Source: Brachionus manjavacas (lineage: Eukaryota > Rotifera > Eurotatoria > Ploima > Brachionidae). Taken from it: a stretch of 64,000 bases of DNA. The notes beneath the pieces were generated by a model, which saw only the letters and a program-made list of their open reading frames with translations, made no database searches and was not told where the DNA came from. Shown piece by piece: positions 49,164-59,848 of this stretch (positions are counted from its first letter, which is position 1; each line of letters begins with the position of its first letter). The stretch lies in assembly GCA_019054805.1 (NCBI GenBank), contig JAHQIY010000003.1:6014001-6078000 (forward strand), written 5' to 3'. A program made the position numbers and the translations under genes.

Positions 49164-50591
49164 TTAAACATAAGTAGACACTGAATTTACAAATAAACTA
49201 TTTTCATTGTTTTTTCCTCGTATAACCGGGTTTGTTTTTTTATCATTTTTGTAGATAAATGCTTTTTTTTGTCTATTTTTAAATTTAAATTGTTCTAAAG
49301 CGTCTTTATCGGGGTCAATAAATGGTTTTGTTAAATCAGCTTGATTTTCGAATTTTAAGCCTTTTCGGACTATTGGTTTAGTTATGGGTGGCAGCGGTCT
49401 TTGTTTGTCATCAAATTTATCCAAAGATCCGACACTGGTTGAAGTCGTACATTTGGAAACAGTGGACGAAATTGCTCTCAGCTTTAAGCAGCATTTAACT
49501 AACTGAACAAACTCTTTACGAAACTCGCTAGATAAAGCTACATAAACATAAAAATTAATTGCATTATTTATGTAAGCTATATACTTAAGAACAACTTTGA
49601 TATACTGAAGTTTAACCCGATTTACAGAGCTTAAATTTTTATAAAAAAAAGTCATATAAAAAGAAATAGGGCTTGTAAAAAATAAAAAAATAAAAGCAAT
49701 TGATAGCAGCATTACAGTTATTTGAACAGATTTGATCGATTTGTCAATTTTGTCCAAGCTTTTGGTCGATTCTCCCCGAGTGATGTGGGCTTTTTGAATT
49801 CTTGAATTTTTTAAAAAGCTAAGTTTTAGAATTATAGCAATATTGCTGATTAATATTATCAAAAAAGGCAAGCCACCATAAAATATAGCATGATAAATAT
49901 CCCAATTATCGAATATTAACTTCGAATAGATTGGAAATTTGACACTATTTACGGAGCATATGAGTCTTGGCTTATCTTCTTTAAAGGAAGCCAGTCCTTT
50001 AAAACTCGAAGGTTTTTTCGTAGTAATTAAATCAAATATGTCTTTTTTTTTTATTCGAGATTCGGTCATTATGGCAATGTGAAGATTCAGCAAAATAATG
50101 CAAACAAAAATCCCAATAAAAATTTTTGGCGCCCAAAGCTTTTTGTTCCAGCTCTTGTATTTGAAAATAAACAGCACTGCTATAAATCTGTCAATGGTCA
50201 GTAAGACCAGACACCATGAGCTCAATTGCAAAGAAGAGTAATAGATAAATTTTATCAATTTACAAGCAACTGATAAATTACTTAATACATTTAGGCTGAG
50301 CATCGACTGTAAAAGCATAAATATCAATGCCATTGAATCAGTGATTGCTAAGGCACAAAAACAAAAAGCATTCGAGCTAAAACCTCGTTTTTTTCGATTT
50401 AAAAATATGAATATGATAAAAAAGTTTCCAATTAGACCGAAAGCAACAATGAACCATGGTATGGTGTGCCGAATTGACCGAATACGATAAACATATTCCA
50501 ATTCATATGAAGAAAAGTTGAATATACTCAGATTCAATGCCAAAGCCTTGTTTTCCAAAGGTTTTGCTGTTTGATACTCTTGAAGCTTCAT
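49164..50591 (-). CDS. Class A (rhodopsin-type) G protein-coupled receptor, probably a peptide receptor
   Basis: A single exon of 475 residues with seven hydrophobic segments. The N-terminus has N-glycosylation sites (NLS, NFS). TM1 contains GLIGNF with the conserved Asn; TM2 has LAITDSMAL with the conserved Asp; TM3 starts after Cys in ACKLIKF and ends TIDRFIAV, so the usual DRY is DRF. Extracellular loop 2 has its Cys (RLICSVN). TM6 ends in FFTSPISFY rather than the common CWxP form. TM7 reads NNAINFYVYV, an NPxxY variant with Asn for Pro. The long C-terminal tail (about 130 residues) is basic and ends STYV, which fits a class I PDZ-binding motif. This architecture is seen in lineage-expanded invertebrate peptide receptors of the FMRFamide-receptor-like kind; the ligand cannot be told from sequence. 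Lack of introns in an intron-rich neighbourhood is notable. Confidence 0.88.
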   Translation of the reverse strand: MKLQEYQTAKPLENKALALNLSIFNFSSYELEYVYRIRSIRHTIPWFIVAFGLIGNFFIIFIFLNRKKRGFSSNAFCFCALAITDSMALIFMLLQSMLSLNVLSNLSVACKLIKFIYYSSLQLSSWCLVLLTIDRFIAVLFIFKYKSWNKKLWAPKIFIGIFVCIILLNLHIAIMTESRIKKKDIFDLITTKKPSSFKGLASFKEDKPRLICSVNSVKFPIYSKLIFDNWDIYHAIFYGGLPFLIILISNIAIILKLSFLKNSRIQKAHITRGESTKSLDKIDKSIKSVQITVMLLSIAFIFLFFTSPISFYMTFFYKNLSSVNRVKLQYIKVVLKYIAYINNAINFYVYVALSSEFRKEFVQLVKCCLKLRAISSTVSKCTTSTSVGSLDKFDDKQRPLPPITKPIVRKGLKFENQADLTKPFIDPDKDALEQFKFKNRQKKAFIYKNDKKTNPVIRGKNNENSLFVNSVSTYV

Positions 50592-51699
50592 TTAAATTGA
50601 AATGAATCATTCAGTTAATTTATGGATTTTTACTGATTTAAAATTATAAAATATTTTTCACTTTATCATACCTTAATGTTTAGCAACTACCTAAACGAGT
50701 TTTAAAATTTTCATGTTTTGATTTTAATTTTAATCATTTTTAAATATTAAATAAGATTTAATTAAAATATCTTATTAAAAGAGCTTGTTAAAAAAGAGCG
50801 TCACGTAGTCCACTGTTTTTTTGAATCAACAAGCAATATAAATAAATTTAATTAAATTTAATTTTTTTTAAATATTTTAAAGATGTTAATAAAAAATAAG
50901 ATGAATGAAGTGTTGAACAAAAATTTTTTTCTGCAATTTTTCAATATATGTTGGCAGCTTTTTTTGCCGCAAAACAAATTTTCAAAATTTTAGGTCATTT
51001 TTTTTTTACCAAAATGTTAATTATTTTATTAGAAAATCAACCTTTAAATCCTATTTTAGCTATTTAATTTCTCAGTGGCACTGTTACCACAAAAATAAAT
51101 GAAGGATATTAATCAGCGAAATAGTTAAACAATTTTTTAAGGCTTCAGTAAAAATTTCAATGGAATTTTAGTCATCAAAAGTTTTTATTTCGAAAAAAAA
51201 ATAAGTTTTTTATGATGAAACAATTGCTGTTCTAGATTAAAATCATGAAAGTCTTAGCATTTGAGCAATTAGACTGATTAGATTTTTTTACCAAATCGAC
51301 GGAATTGTAAATAATAATTAGCTTTTCGATCGCTTAAATTAACTTTTTAATTTGAAAAATTAATTAGGAGTCTGATCTTATGATTTAGAAGCATGTTAAC
51401 TTTATTTTTTTAATGAAATATTTTGTCTTTTTTTTTAGTTGAGAAAAAATCATTAGAAAATGGTATGGTATTTTAAAATTTCAAAAATGCATTTTTGAAA
51501 ATGTTAATCAAAAACAAAAATTAAGTTATCTCTTTCCAGTAAAATTAAAACTGAGCCCGGTAGTCTCGATTTTATTTTTCATAATTAAATGCAAATAGAA
51601 TTTTCCATAAATTTTTTAAATCATTTGAATTTTTATCAGCTTAACATTATATTTTTATTTAACTTAGAAAAAAAGCTTTGCTTAGCAATTTTAAACAGA
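50592..51699. other. Divergent intergenic region between the GPCR and GLOD4
   Basis: About 1.1 kb between two genes that point away from each other, so it should contain both promoters. AT-rich; no recognisable element. The reading frame of GLOD4 is open upstream of its ATG to 51589, but that extension has no family counterpart. Confidence 0.6.
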
Positions 51700-52633
51700 A
51701 TGCCCTCAAGTATTCGTCCACTTCATTTTGTATTCAAAATTTCTAGTAGAACCAAAACAATTGATTTCTACCGGAATGTTTTAAATATGAAAATTTTGCG
51801 TCACGAGGAATTCACCGAAGGATGTGATGCAGCCTGCAATGGACCTTATGATGGTGAAAATTTTGAAAATAACATAGATTTTTTTTTGAATTTTAAAAAT
51901 AGGCAAATGGAGCAAAACAATGATAGGATATGGAAGCGAAGACTCAAATTTCGTGATAGAATTAACTTATAATTATGGAATTCGGTCATATGAGAGAGGA
52001 AACGATTTTAATTATTTAAAAGTGAAGTCAAACAGTGTATTTGAAAAAATAAAAAATAAACAAGATTCACCAAAACTAAGATCAGATGGACTTTATGAAA
52101 TTCAAGATCCTGATGGTTATACATTTTTAGTTGGCCAAGGAGAAGGAAATGAAAATTCTATTACTGCTTTGTCTTTATTAGTGACTAATTTGGAAAAATC
52201 AAAAAATTATTGGAAAAATATTTTAAAAGGCAAACTCGTGAGTGAAGATTTATCCAAGATTGAATTGAGCTTTGATTATCTCAATTTCCATCTAGTACTA
52301 GAGAAAAGTGGTAACGAAAAAATCAATCATGCAAAAGCCTACGGTCGCGTAGCTTTTTCATGTCCTACTGAAGAACTTAAACCATTGCAAACTGAAATTG
52401 AAAAGAATCAGTTTACGGTTTTGACACCTTATATTCAGCTCGATACGCCTGGTAAAGCAACTGTTTCAGTAGTAATTCTAGCCGATCCTGATGGGCATGA
52501 AATTTGTTTTGTTGGAGACAAAGAGTTCCGGGAGTTGTCTCATTTGGATCCAAACGGAGAGAAACTTTTAGACGAAGCAATGAATGAAGACAAAAGTGAT
52601 GAGTGGCATGAAAAAAAGAATAAAAAAAAATGA
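51700..52633 (+). CDS. GLOD4: Glyoxalase domain-containing protein 4 (GLOD4)
   Basis: Two exons, 51700-51853 and 51903-52633, with a 49-bp intron that splits the Gly codon of PYDG|KWSK. The start at 51700 ([14 protein letters not shown]) matches the family N-terminus, whereas the upstream open frame does not. Two VOC (glyoxalase-like) modules are present. The first holds [33 protein letters not shown] and ELTYNYG. The second ends in the very conserved [20 protein letters not shown], then [14 protein letters not shown] and DKSDEW. The length (about 294 residues) fits the family (about 300). GLOD4 proteins belong to the VOC metalloenzyme superfamily, but no enzyme activity is firmly assigned; a mitochondrial location has been reported for the human protein. 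It appears complete. Confidence 0.96.
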
Positions 52634-52883
52634 ATTATTTTTATTTTTAATTTTTTTCTAAAACAAGATTAAATTTCGACTTGAATAAATTTGGCTAAAT
52701 TAAAAAAATACTTTTTTTAACCTATTTATGATTTATGTAAAGATTTTTGGCCCACTAATGAGCTACCTAATTTTCCGGATTTTTGTGTCTCTATTTTAGA
52801 CTAAAAAATATTTTTATATTTAATTATTTTGAATATTAAGAGGCTTGATAAGCTTAAATTCGTTTTTATAAAAATAAATTTAA

Positions 52884-53211
52884 ATGCTAGCTAACAGAAA
52901 TTTAATAGGATGGAAAACTCCTAGCTTTGACAATACAAAAGAAACTGGATTATACCATATGTAATTTTTTATTTAATAAAAATAAATTAGGATTAATTCA
53001 AAACATGAATTTTGAAATAATAATTTTAATTAAAAAATATTTATTTTTAAGGTTAAATCGCTATTTAAGACTGATTTTTATTATATCCTTAATCAACTTG
53101 TTTTTGCTAATTCTTGTGGTTATTGGTCTTATTTTAATCCTCATACCGCTTTGGATTGCATTAATTCAATTCAAAAAATTCACAGGATCATTCGCAGCTC
53201 CAACTTTGTGA
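52884..53211 (+). CDS. Possible small single-pass membrane protein, two exons, unrecognised family
   Basis: Exon 1 (52884-52960) reads MLANRNLIGWKTPSFDNTKE and continues to GLYHM. A GTAATT donor and a TTTTTAAG acceptor remove 91 bp. Exon 2 (53052-53211) continues in frame as LNRYLRLIFIISLINLFLLI, a long hydrophobic run (about 30 residues), then FKKFTGSFAAPTL and a stop. The product would be 78 residues with one or a hairpin of two membrane segments. Support is the clean frame across a good GT..AG intron and the non-random N-terminus; there is no family match I can name. It is convergent with the PITP gene, 169 bp away. It could be an accidental frame. Confidence 0.42.
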
Positions 53212-53380
53212 ATAAATTTAATTTATCATTAATCTAAAAAAGGATTATTTTATTCTATTTTTAAAATAAACAAAATTTATGACATCTATTTACAGCTTAA
53301 TAAATAATACAATTATTTTTCCAATTTTTCATTAAAATTTAAAATCAAAATTAAATAAATTAAATTTTTTAAATTCATTT

Positions 53381-54957
53381 TTAATCGAAATCCGATTCAT
53401 CCTTCTGGTTTTCTTGGCTATCAACATTAGACTCTGTTTTGGCATTTTGTTTAGAATTTTTCAGTACTTTATCATTGGTTTTTGCGTAGGTATTGCGTTC
53501 AAATTTTACAATGTCTTCGTAGGCCATATCATACCATTCATCAATCCAGCAAAATGCTTGTCTATGAGCTAATAATAAAATGTCTCTAATAGCCTTCGAG
53601 AAAAAATAAAATTAAGAAAATTTTTAAATATTTTTTCAACTTACCCTTTGAGCCCATGACTCAACTTTGGTCTGAAATCCCCAGACTTCAAATTTTGTTT
53701 TAACTATTTTATACGAGCACATAATTGGAATATTTTTCTGTTTGCATTCTTTAACCCAGCCTTCTTTCAAAGGTCCTCGGTTCGGATTTGTTTTTTTAAT
53801 AATAACTTTACTTGGATCTTGATAGAATTCTTTTTTAATTTTAAATTTAAATATATCTAGCTATAAAACCTTCATTTTCTTTGTATTTGTGTTCCGAAAC
53901 TTGGTCTGTAGAGATGTCAATATGATCTATTGTTCTCATGCTTAGTTCTTCTGACGGTAGGTTATGTGACTGAAATTAAAAATTTTTAGAATGTTTTTTT
54001 TTTGGGGGGGGGATCAACAAGTTTAAATTTTGCTATAGAAAATTTATTTATTACAACATAGACAAAAAGCATTCAATTTTTTTAGAAAAAGTCATGGAAC
54101 CGGAAAAAATTTAATTTTAAGACAAAGACTTTGAAATGTCAATCATTTAGTTAATTTTAATTAATTGTGTGACTTTCAAGTCTGAAATTTTGATTGATTA
54201 TTTTTGTGGAAACGAAAAACTGAGAAAAAAGCCTAAAAGCTTGTTTACATAAAAAATCTAGCTTTAAAACAAATATAAATAATTTAAAATTTTATAAATA
54301 AAGTTTATAAAAAAAATTGAATGCACCCACATTTTCCGTGTGTCCATCATTGTCTTCATATTTTGTCTCAACGGTGATATGAAATTTAGGCAAAAAACTA
54401 CACTATTTGAAAAAAATATCAAGATTTTTTTTATCAAAAGAAGCCTTTAAAATTTTCTTTTAAAGGTTTTCTTTTAATTGATCGCCGGAAAACTTACGCT
54501 ATATTCTATAAAAAAATTAAAACAATAAAATTTTTTATCCAAATCAATTTCCAAACAACCTGTAACAGTATATGGGTAGTAATTCCAGGATTTTTCTTCT
54601 ATGTAAAAAATATTCGGCAAAATTGACTGCATCCATACTGGGAGTTTACTTTAAAAATGAACTTTTGTAAGCACATGAGGTTTAAGGGAAATTTTTGCAC
54701 CATTTACTTGTACAAATATATCCTTTTTTCGGTATAGTGTCCCTTGCCATGGACTGGGTCCTCACACTGCTCGTACTTGGCCACTTCAACACCTTCACCA
54801 TTTTCACTCTCTTGATGACAATGTCTAGCAATCATGTACAATTGGGCCCTTTTGTACTTGAATTCATAATTAATTTTTCAAATACAAAATTAAATTCTAT
54901 TTTGTTTACTTCTTCGACTGTAAAAGGTAAACATATCCGATACTCGACTAGATGCAT
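53381..54957 (-). CDS. Phosphatidylinositol transfer protein, class I (PITP alpha/beta type)
   Basis: About seven exons from the ATG at 54957. Exon 1 reads MHLVEYRICLPFTVEE, matching the family start; a short intron then leads to YKRAQLYMIARHCHQ, ENGEGVEV and KGHYTEKRIYLYK, which keep the Thr and Lys that contact the inositol head group in this family. Next come LPVWMQSILPNIFYIEEKSW and YYPYTVT, then FHITVETKYEDNDGHTEN, RTIDHIDIS, NRGPLKEGWVKE, IPIMCSYKIVKTKFEVWGFQ, and near the end RQAFCWIDEWYDMAYEDI. The C-terminus is an acidic, Lys-rich tail (KDESDFD). A START-like PITP fold that exchanges phosphatidylinositol and phosphatidylcholine between membranes is expected, in the cytosol or at Golgi membranes. 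The segment after YTVT is shorter than in vertebrate proteins, and a lipid-contact Asn of the TNEYM motif seems absent, though small exons there are uncertain. No transmembrane or RdgB-type extension. Confidence 0.92.
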
Positions 54958-57900
54958 GCTTTGGTCTTGATTTTACAACTAAATCTAGAGAGAAAAAAAT
55001 TCAGTTGTTTATAGATGGTTCTTGTTGAAAAGAAAATGAAATTAAAATATAAAAATTGCAGTGAAATCAAATGAAAATTATTGATTTTTTTCCCAAATTT
55101 CTTTTCCTGCTCCTAAACTAAATATATCTTTGTCTTTCTCTCTATTTGTGTCTCTTATATTCTTAAGAGGATTTTATTTCTTCATTTTAATTCTATTTTC
55201 CTGACATTAATCTTTTTAAAGTTAAGTTCAACAAAGACTAACTAAACCACTATTTATGGCAGTATAGATATTTGTAGTTAAATGTGAAAGATATTTTTGA
55301 TTTTTCTTTCAAGAACCTTTTTTGCAATTTGAAATAATCCAATATCAGCTTTCAAGTGGAAAAACCAGGTACGCATTTATGAAGTCTGCTTTAAAATGGC
55401 TTTTTCTCTAATTACAGCACAAATGAATTTAATTTAATTTTCGTGAGATCTTCCTGCCATAACTAATTGAATTTCGTGAGCAAGGCGGAAAATACTGTTT
55501 CTCAGACACTTTTAAATCAGCTCTATAAAAAAATCATCCCCAAACATCTAGTTCCACAAAATTATTCTAAAATAAAAATTGCCTCAAAGGTATAGTTTTT
55601 CAATAATTCAAAAAAGGGATTTGCCCGGACTCAGCTGTCAATAATATTCACCAGGAAACTTGTTTGAAGGAAATTAAATATACTCTTTTTGAAATAAATT
55701 ATCACACTTAATGCAAATAAATCGATGTTTAAATTATTCAACAACAAAATCAATTAATTTTAGTTAAATTTATTTTCAAAGATAGCTTATAAATGCTCTA
55801 GGAACTTGTTTTTTATTTTAATCTCTTATTCCTGAATTTAAAAATAGCATTCTTGTGAATTCTAGATTTTCATTTGGTTTACAGCTCATGTAATCTGTAG
55901 TTGCTTTCTGCCTCGAGTTATGAGCCCAAAAAATTATCAATCAACAATCTTACGCGTTAAAAATGACTACTTATTATTTCTTAAATTAAATTAAGATATT
56001 AAATATCGCTAGATAACTGAAATTCAATTTCCGCCTTAAACTGCAAATTTAAATAAATCTCTTTGATGAAAAATTTAAAAAATAAAATTTCTGGAAATAA
56101 CTTCCTAATTATAAGAGCTAAATAAAATTTTTTGATAAATTGAAATATTAAAAATTTTAGAACAAACCTCTAATATTGACAAAAAAATTACTATCTTAAA
56201 AATAATGAAAGAAATTTAAGATATCATAAAAAGGTAATATTTAAATATTTTATGAAACGTAAACGTATAGGTATAAGAAATACGAAAAAAGCAATTTGGA
56301 AAGATAATAAAAATGATTAATCAAATACAAGCTCATTTGTAGGTTTTTTTTCATACTAATTTGAATGTAATTTACCTTGCAGCTATTTAAATTCAAATAA
56401 ATATTAAGGTTTTATCTAGAACCAAGTCTTTTAAACATCTAAAATTTTAGAATAAATTTCGATAACACAAAGTCTAATCAATCACTATTGCCATCGAAAA
56501 TTACTACAGAATTAATCATTTTTTCCATTCTATGAAAACTCTATTGATTCTTTTAGTTAATTTCTAGTCAGTTTTAATTAAAAAGTTTTCATGCCCAATT
56601 TAAATACTGATTGTTGAAAATGATAAATTGGATTTTTTTTTATTCTTTTTAAACAAGGAAGAAAACTGTTGCCGTCAACAAGAGTGAATTGCGCATATAA
56701 ACATATTGATTTATAAAATAATTTGAACAAACAATCCTCACTTAAAAAATCAAATCCCAAAATTATTTATTAATACACTTCTGTATATTTTAATTTGAAA
56801 ATTGTCAAATATCATGTCAGAGAAGAGTCAATTAAAATGATTGAATAAAGCTTTTAATATTAAATTCTTATCAATAATGCGTGATTAGCTTTTAAACAAT
56901 GACGATGATTAGCTATATGCCAAATTTTTGAGATTAAATAAAATACTTAAAATTATGAAAAAAACATATTAATTAAAAATATAAATTTACATTTAATTTA
57001 GAATATAGATGGATTTTTAAATTAACTAAAATTGAATAATACAAAGCAGCCTCAAGCTAACTATTTCTAATTATATAAAACAATTTTAAACTATAAAAAT
57101 TATTTTTATTAAAATTTTTAAAAATTTTGACTTTTTTTTAAACAAAAATGATATTTATTATTTAGATAACATTTTTCGAATATAAAAAATATTATTCTTT
57201 AATAAATTATCATGATTAAAAGTTGTTTATATTTACTTTAATTAATTTGGATAAAATTAAAACAGATATCTATGTCGATAGTAAAATAATTTTCGAAAAG
57301 TTTATAGACCTTTTAACGAGCTTATAAAAAGTCTGATTAATATCTTGGGCTAAAAAAATTCTTAACTAGATCAGATTTTTATTTATTCTATTAATTTATT
57401 CTAATTTTAGTTCAAGATTCTACATTGGCTATTCTATTACAATATTATTAACTACTGTCTGCTTAATCTTTCCAAATGAACTTTGAATAAAATCTAAAGT
57501 CTGTCTAATTAATTCAGATCTGCTCAACTTTCTTTAAATTAATAACAGTATTGAAATTTAATCGATTTTTTTAATTAAATACTGCAGGAAGACTTTAATA
57601 GCTAAAATTGTTAAAAACTAGATTTATTTTTCATTTTAAATTGATAATTATATTGGATTACTGCCTTGTATTTATGTAAAATATAAAATTTAAATCAAGA
57701 AAACTCATCTAATAAAAAATGGATGATAAAAAAATATCAAATGAATTTGAAATATGCATTCCAAATTTGTAAGAAAAATTTTTGAAACGATTAATTAAAT
57801 TAAAATGCATGGTTTATTTCAAGGATAATTGGAGCCGAATCGTCGATTAAGGGAGCATTTAGCTGAACATTTGGAAAACAAGTGTTCAAGTTTGTTTGTA

Positions 57901-59848
57901 GAAAATTACTAGAAATATTTACTAAAATAAATTGCTAAAATAAATATAACTGATAATAAATTGCAATATTAAATCAAATTAACATTAAATTTAATCAAGT
58001 ATTTATGCTTAATGACTCTTTTATTTGAGTCTAAACTATGGATGGAATTGTATTATTCAAGCAGAATTTTCTTGAAAATTTACAGAAAATTTTTAACTAA
58101 AAATTACGAAAATGATATATTAATCAGATTAGCAAAGATTATTTAGGCTTACTGTTGATATAACCGTCTGTTATTGATTTCTTGGGTTTATGCATTTTTG
58201 TTCCTAGTGTTCATTGATCAGTGAAAATTTTTTAATTTAAAAATTTTCAAAAAAATTAAATTCTTAAAAGAAATTATGATAATAGAATTTCTAAATTCAA
58301 AAATAAAATAATGTTGTTTTAAATTAAAGATGTTAATCTCTTCAATTTAAAATTCTAAACTTTGAGGTCGGCAGATTATTTTGCTCAAAATAGCAAAAAT
58401 TCTCTTAATTAAAAATTAATTCGTAAAAATCATAATTAGACTTTTGATTTTAATATTTATAATATTTTTCTAATAAAATTCGCTTTTTAAAAACATTTTA
58501 ATTCAAATATCGAACTAACAATTTTTAACTATTTGTTAAAAACTCACTAGTTTTTCTTTAAATAAAAACTTTTTAGAAAATTCTAAAAAAATGTCACACT
58601 TTAAAAACACAAAAATTTAAACTCTATGAATAATTAATATATTTTTTATCCAAATTGGCAAATATTACTTATTTCGTCGATTAATTGTTCCATTCTTTTA
58701 ATTCAATCATTTAAAAATTTAAATTTCTTAATTGTTACACTGCGAAGAAGAACCAAGTTATTGCTGATAATGCTGATATTGAAATATTTTATAAACTTCT
58801 TTCAACAGCAGTAAAAGTAAGCCGAGAAATTTTTATTAGAAGAATTAATCAAATTTATTTCAATTAGAAAATTTTGATTTCTGAATTTCAAGCTGCAATT
58901 TCAATTATTTTTCGTTCTAAAAAATTTGATTTAAAATGTTATGAAAATTTTTAATATTAGTTTAAATTTCGCAAATGTATTCGTGATTCAGAAATAAACA
59001 AAAAAATTTTTGTTTGATAATTTTTTGAATGAATAAATTTTCCGAAGTAAAAGTATAATTTTTAGTTTTTAATTAATTTGGTTATGAATCATGAAATTTA
59101 ATTTAAAAATTTTCCAAATTTTTCAAAATTTGAAAAAAAATAATTAATCAGAAAAATAAAAACTTGATTATTGTGGCAATTTTTTTCAATTAGATTTCTT
59201 TGGACTTGTTTTTAATTAAATGGACATTGAAAGACTAAAAAATAATTAAATCATTGATTCATTTTTGAAGACTAAACTTTGTTATCTTTTTATTTTCAAA
59301 GATTTAGATGCACAAAAGCTGGAAAAAAAATCTTATTTTTAGATAAAAGATTTTAAAATAAATTAAAAGAATTTTTTCATTTATTTAACCAAAAGTTAAA
59401 ATATATTGATTAAAATAGATTATTAAATCCCGCAAATATTAAATAATTAGTGTTTAATAAATGAATAAAATGTCTACATCTATAGTCGTATAAATTTTTT
59501 GACTTTTATAAAAATAATTCAAAGATTTTTTTATTATTTTGTAAAGTTTTTTACCGAATTTTACAGCACTGAGAATTTTTTCAAATTAAAATGAGCTAAT
59601 TAAAATTTATTTAGTCGGGAAAATAAGCTATTTCAAAACATTATAATTTTTATCAAAATGGTATATGGAATTTAAAGCGTTTACTGCTTTACCTAAATTT
59701 CTTTTTTATTATATTTTAGCAATTTAATTTTGCTCAAGCCTAATAAGCAACAAAAATAATTTTGGAAAAATATTTATAAAATTTCAACATAATTTTTCAT
59801 TTTCAAAAGAAAATCTTAAAATCAATTTTTCAATAAAATACGAATTGA
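54958..59848. other. 4.9-kb gene desert, AT-rich
   Basis: The longest intergenic interval in the window, between the PITP start and the CNNM start. No protein of a known family, no RNA gene and no retroelement was recognised. Two small coding-like patches (57830-57910 and 58730-58820, plus strand) are richer in information than their surroundings but have no start, splice partner or family match. The last few hundred bases should hold the CNNM promoter. Confidence 0.5.

Noticed and set aside
51589-51699. Upstream Met at 51589 as the GLOD4 start
   Set aside because: The extra 37 residues are hydrophobic AT-rich translation with no counterpart in the family, while the Met at 51700 aligns with the normal GLOD4 N-terminus.
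54695-54970. Plus-strand open frame of 91 residues
   Set aside because: It is the antisense of PITP exons 1-2, which have strong family motifs on the minus strand.
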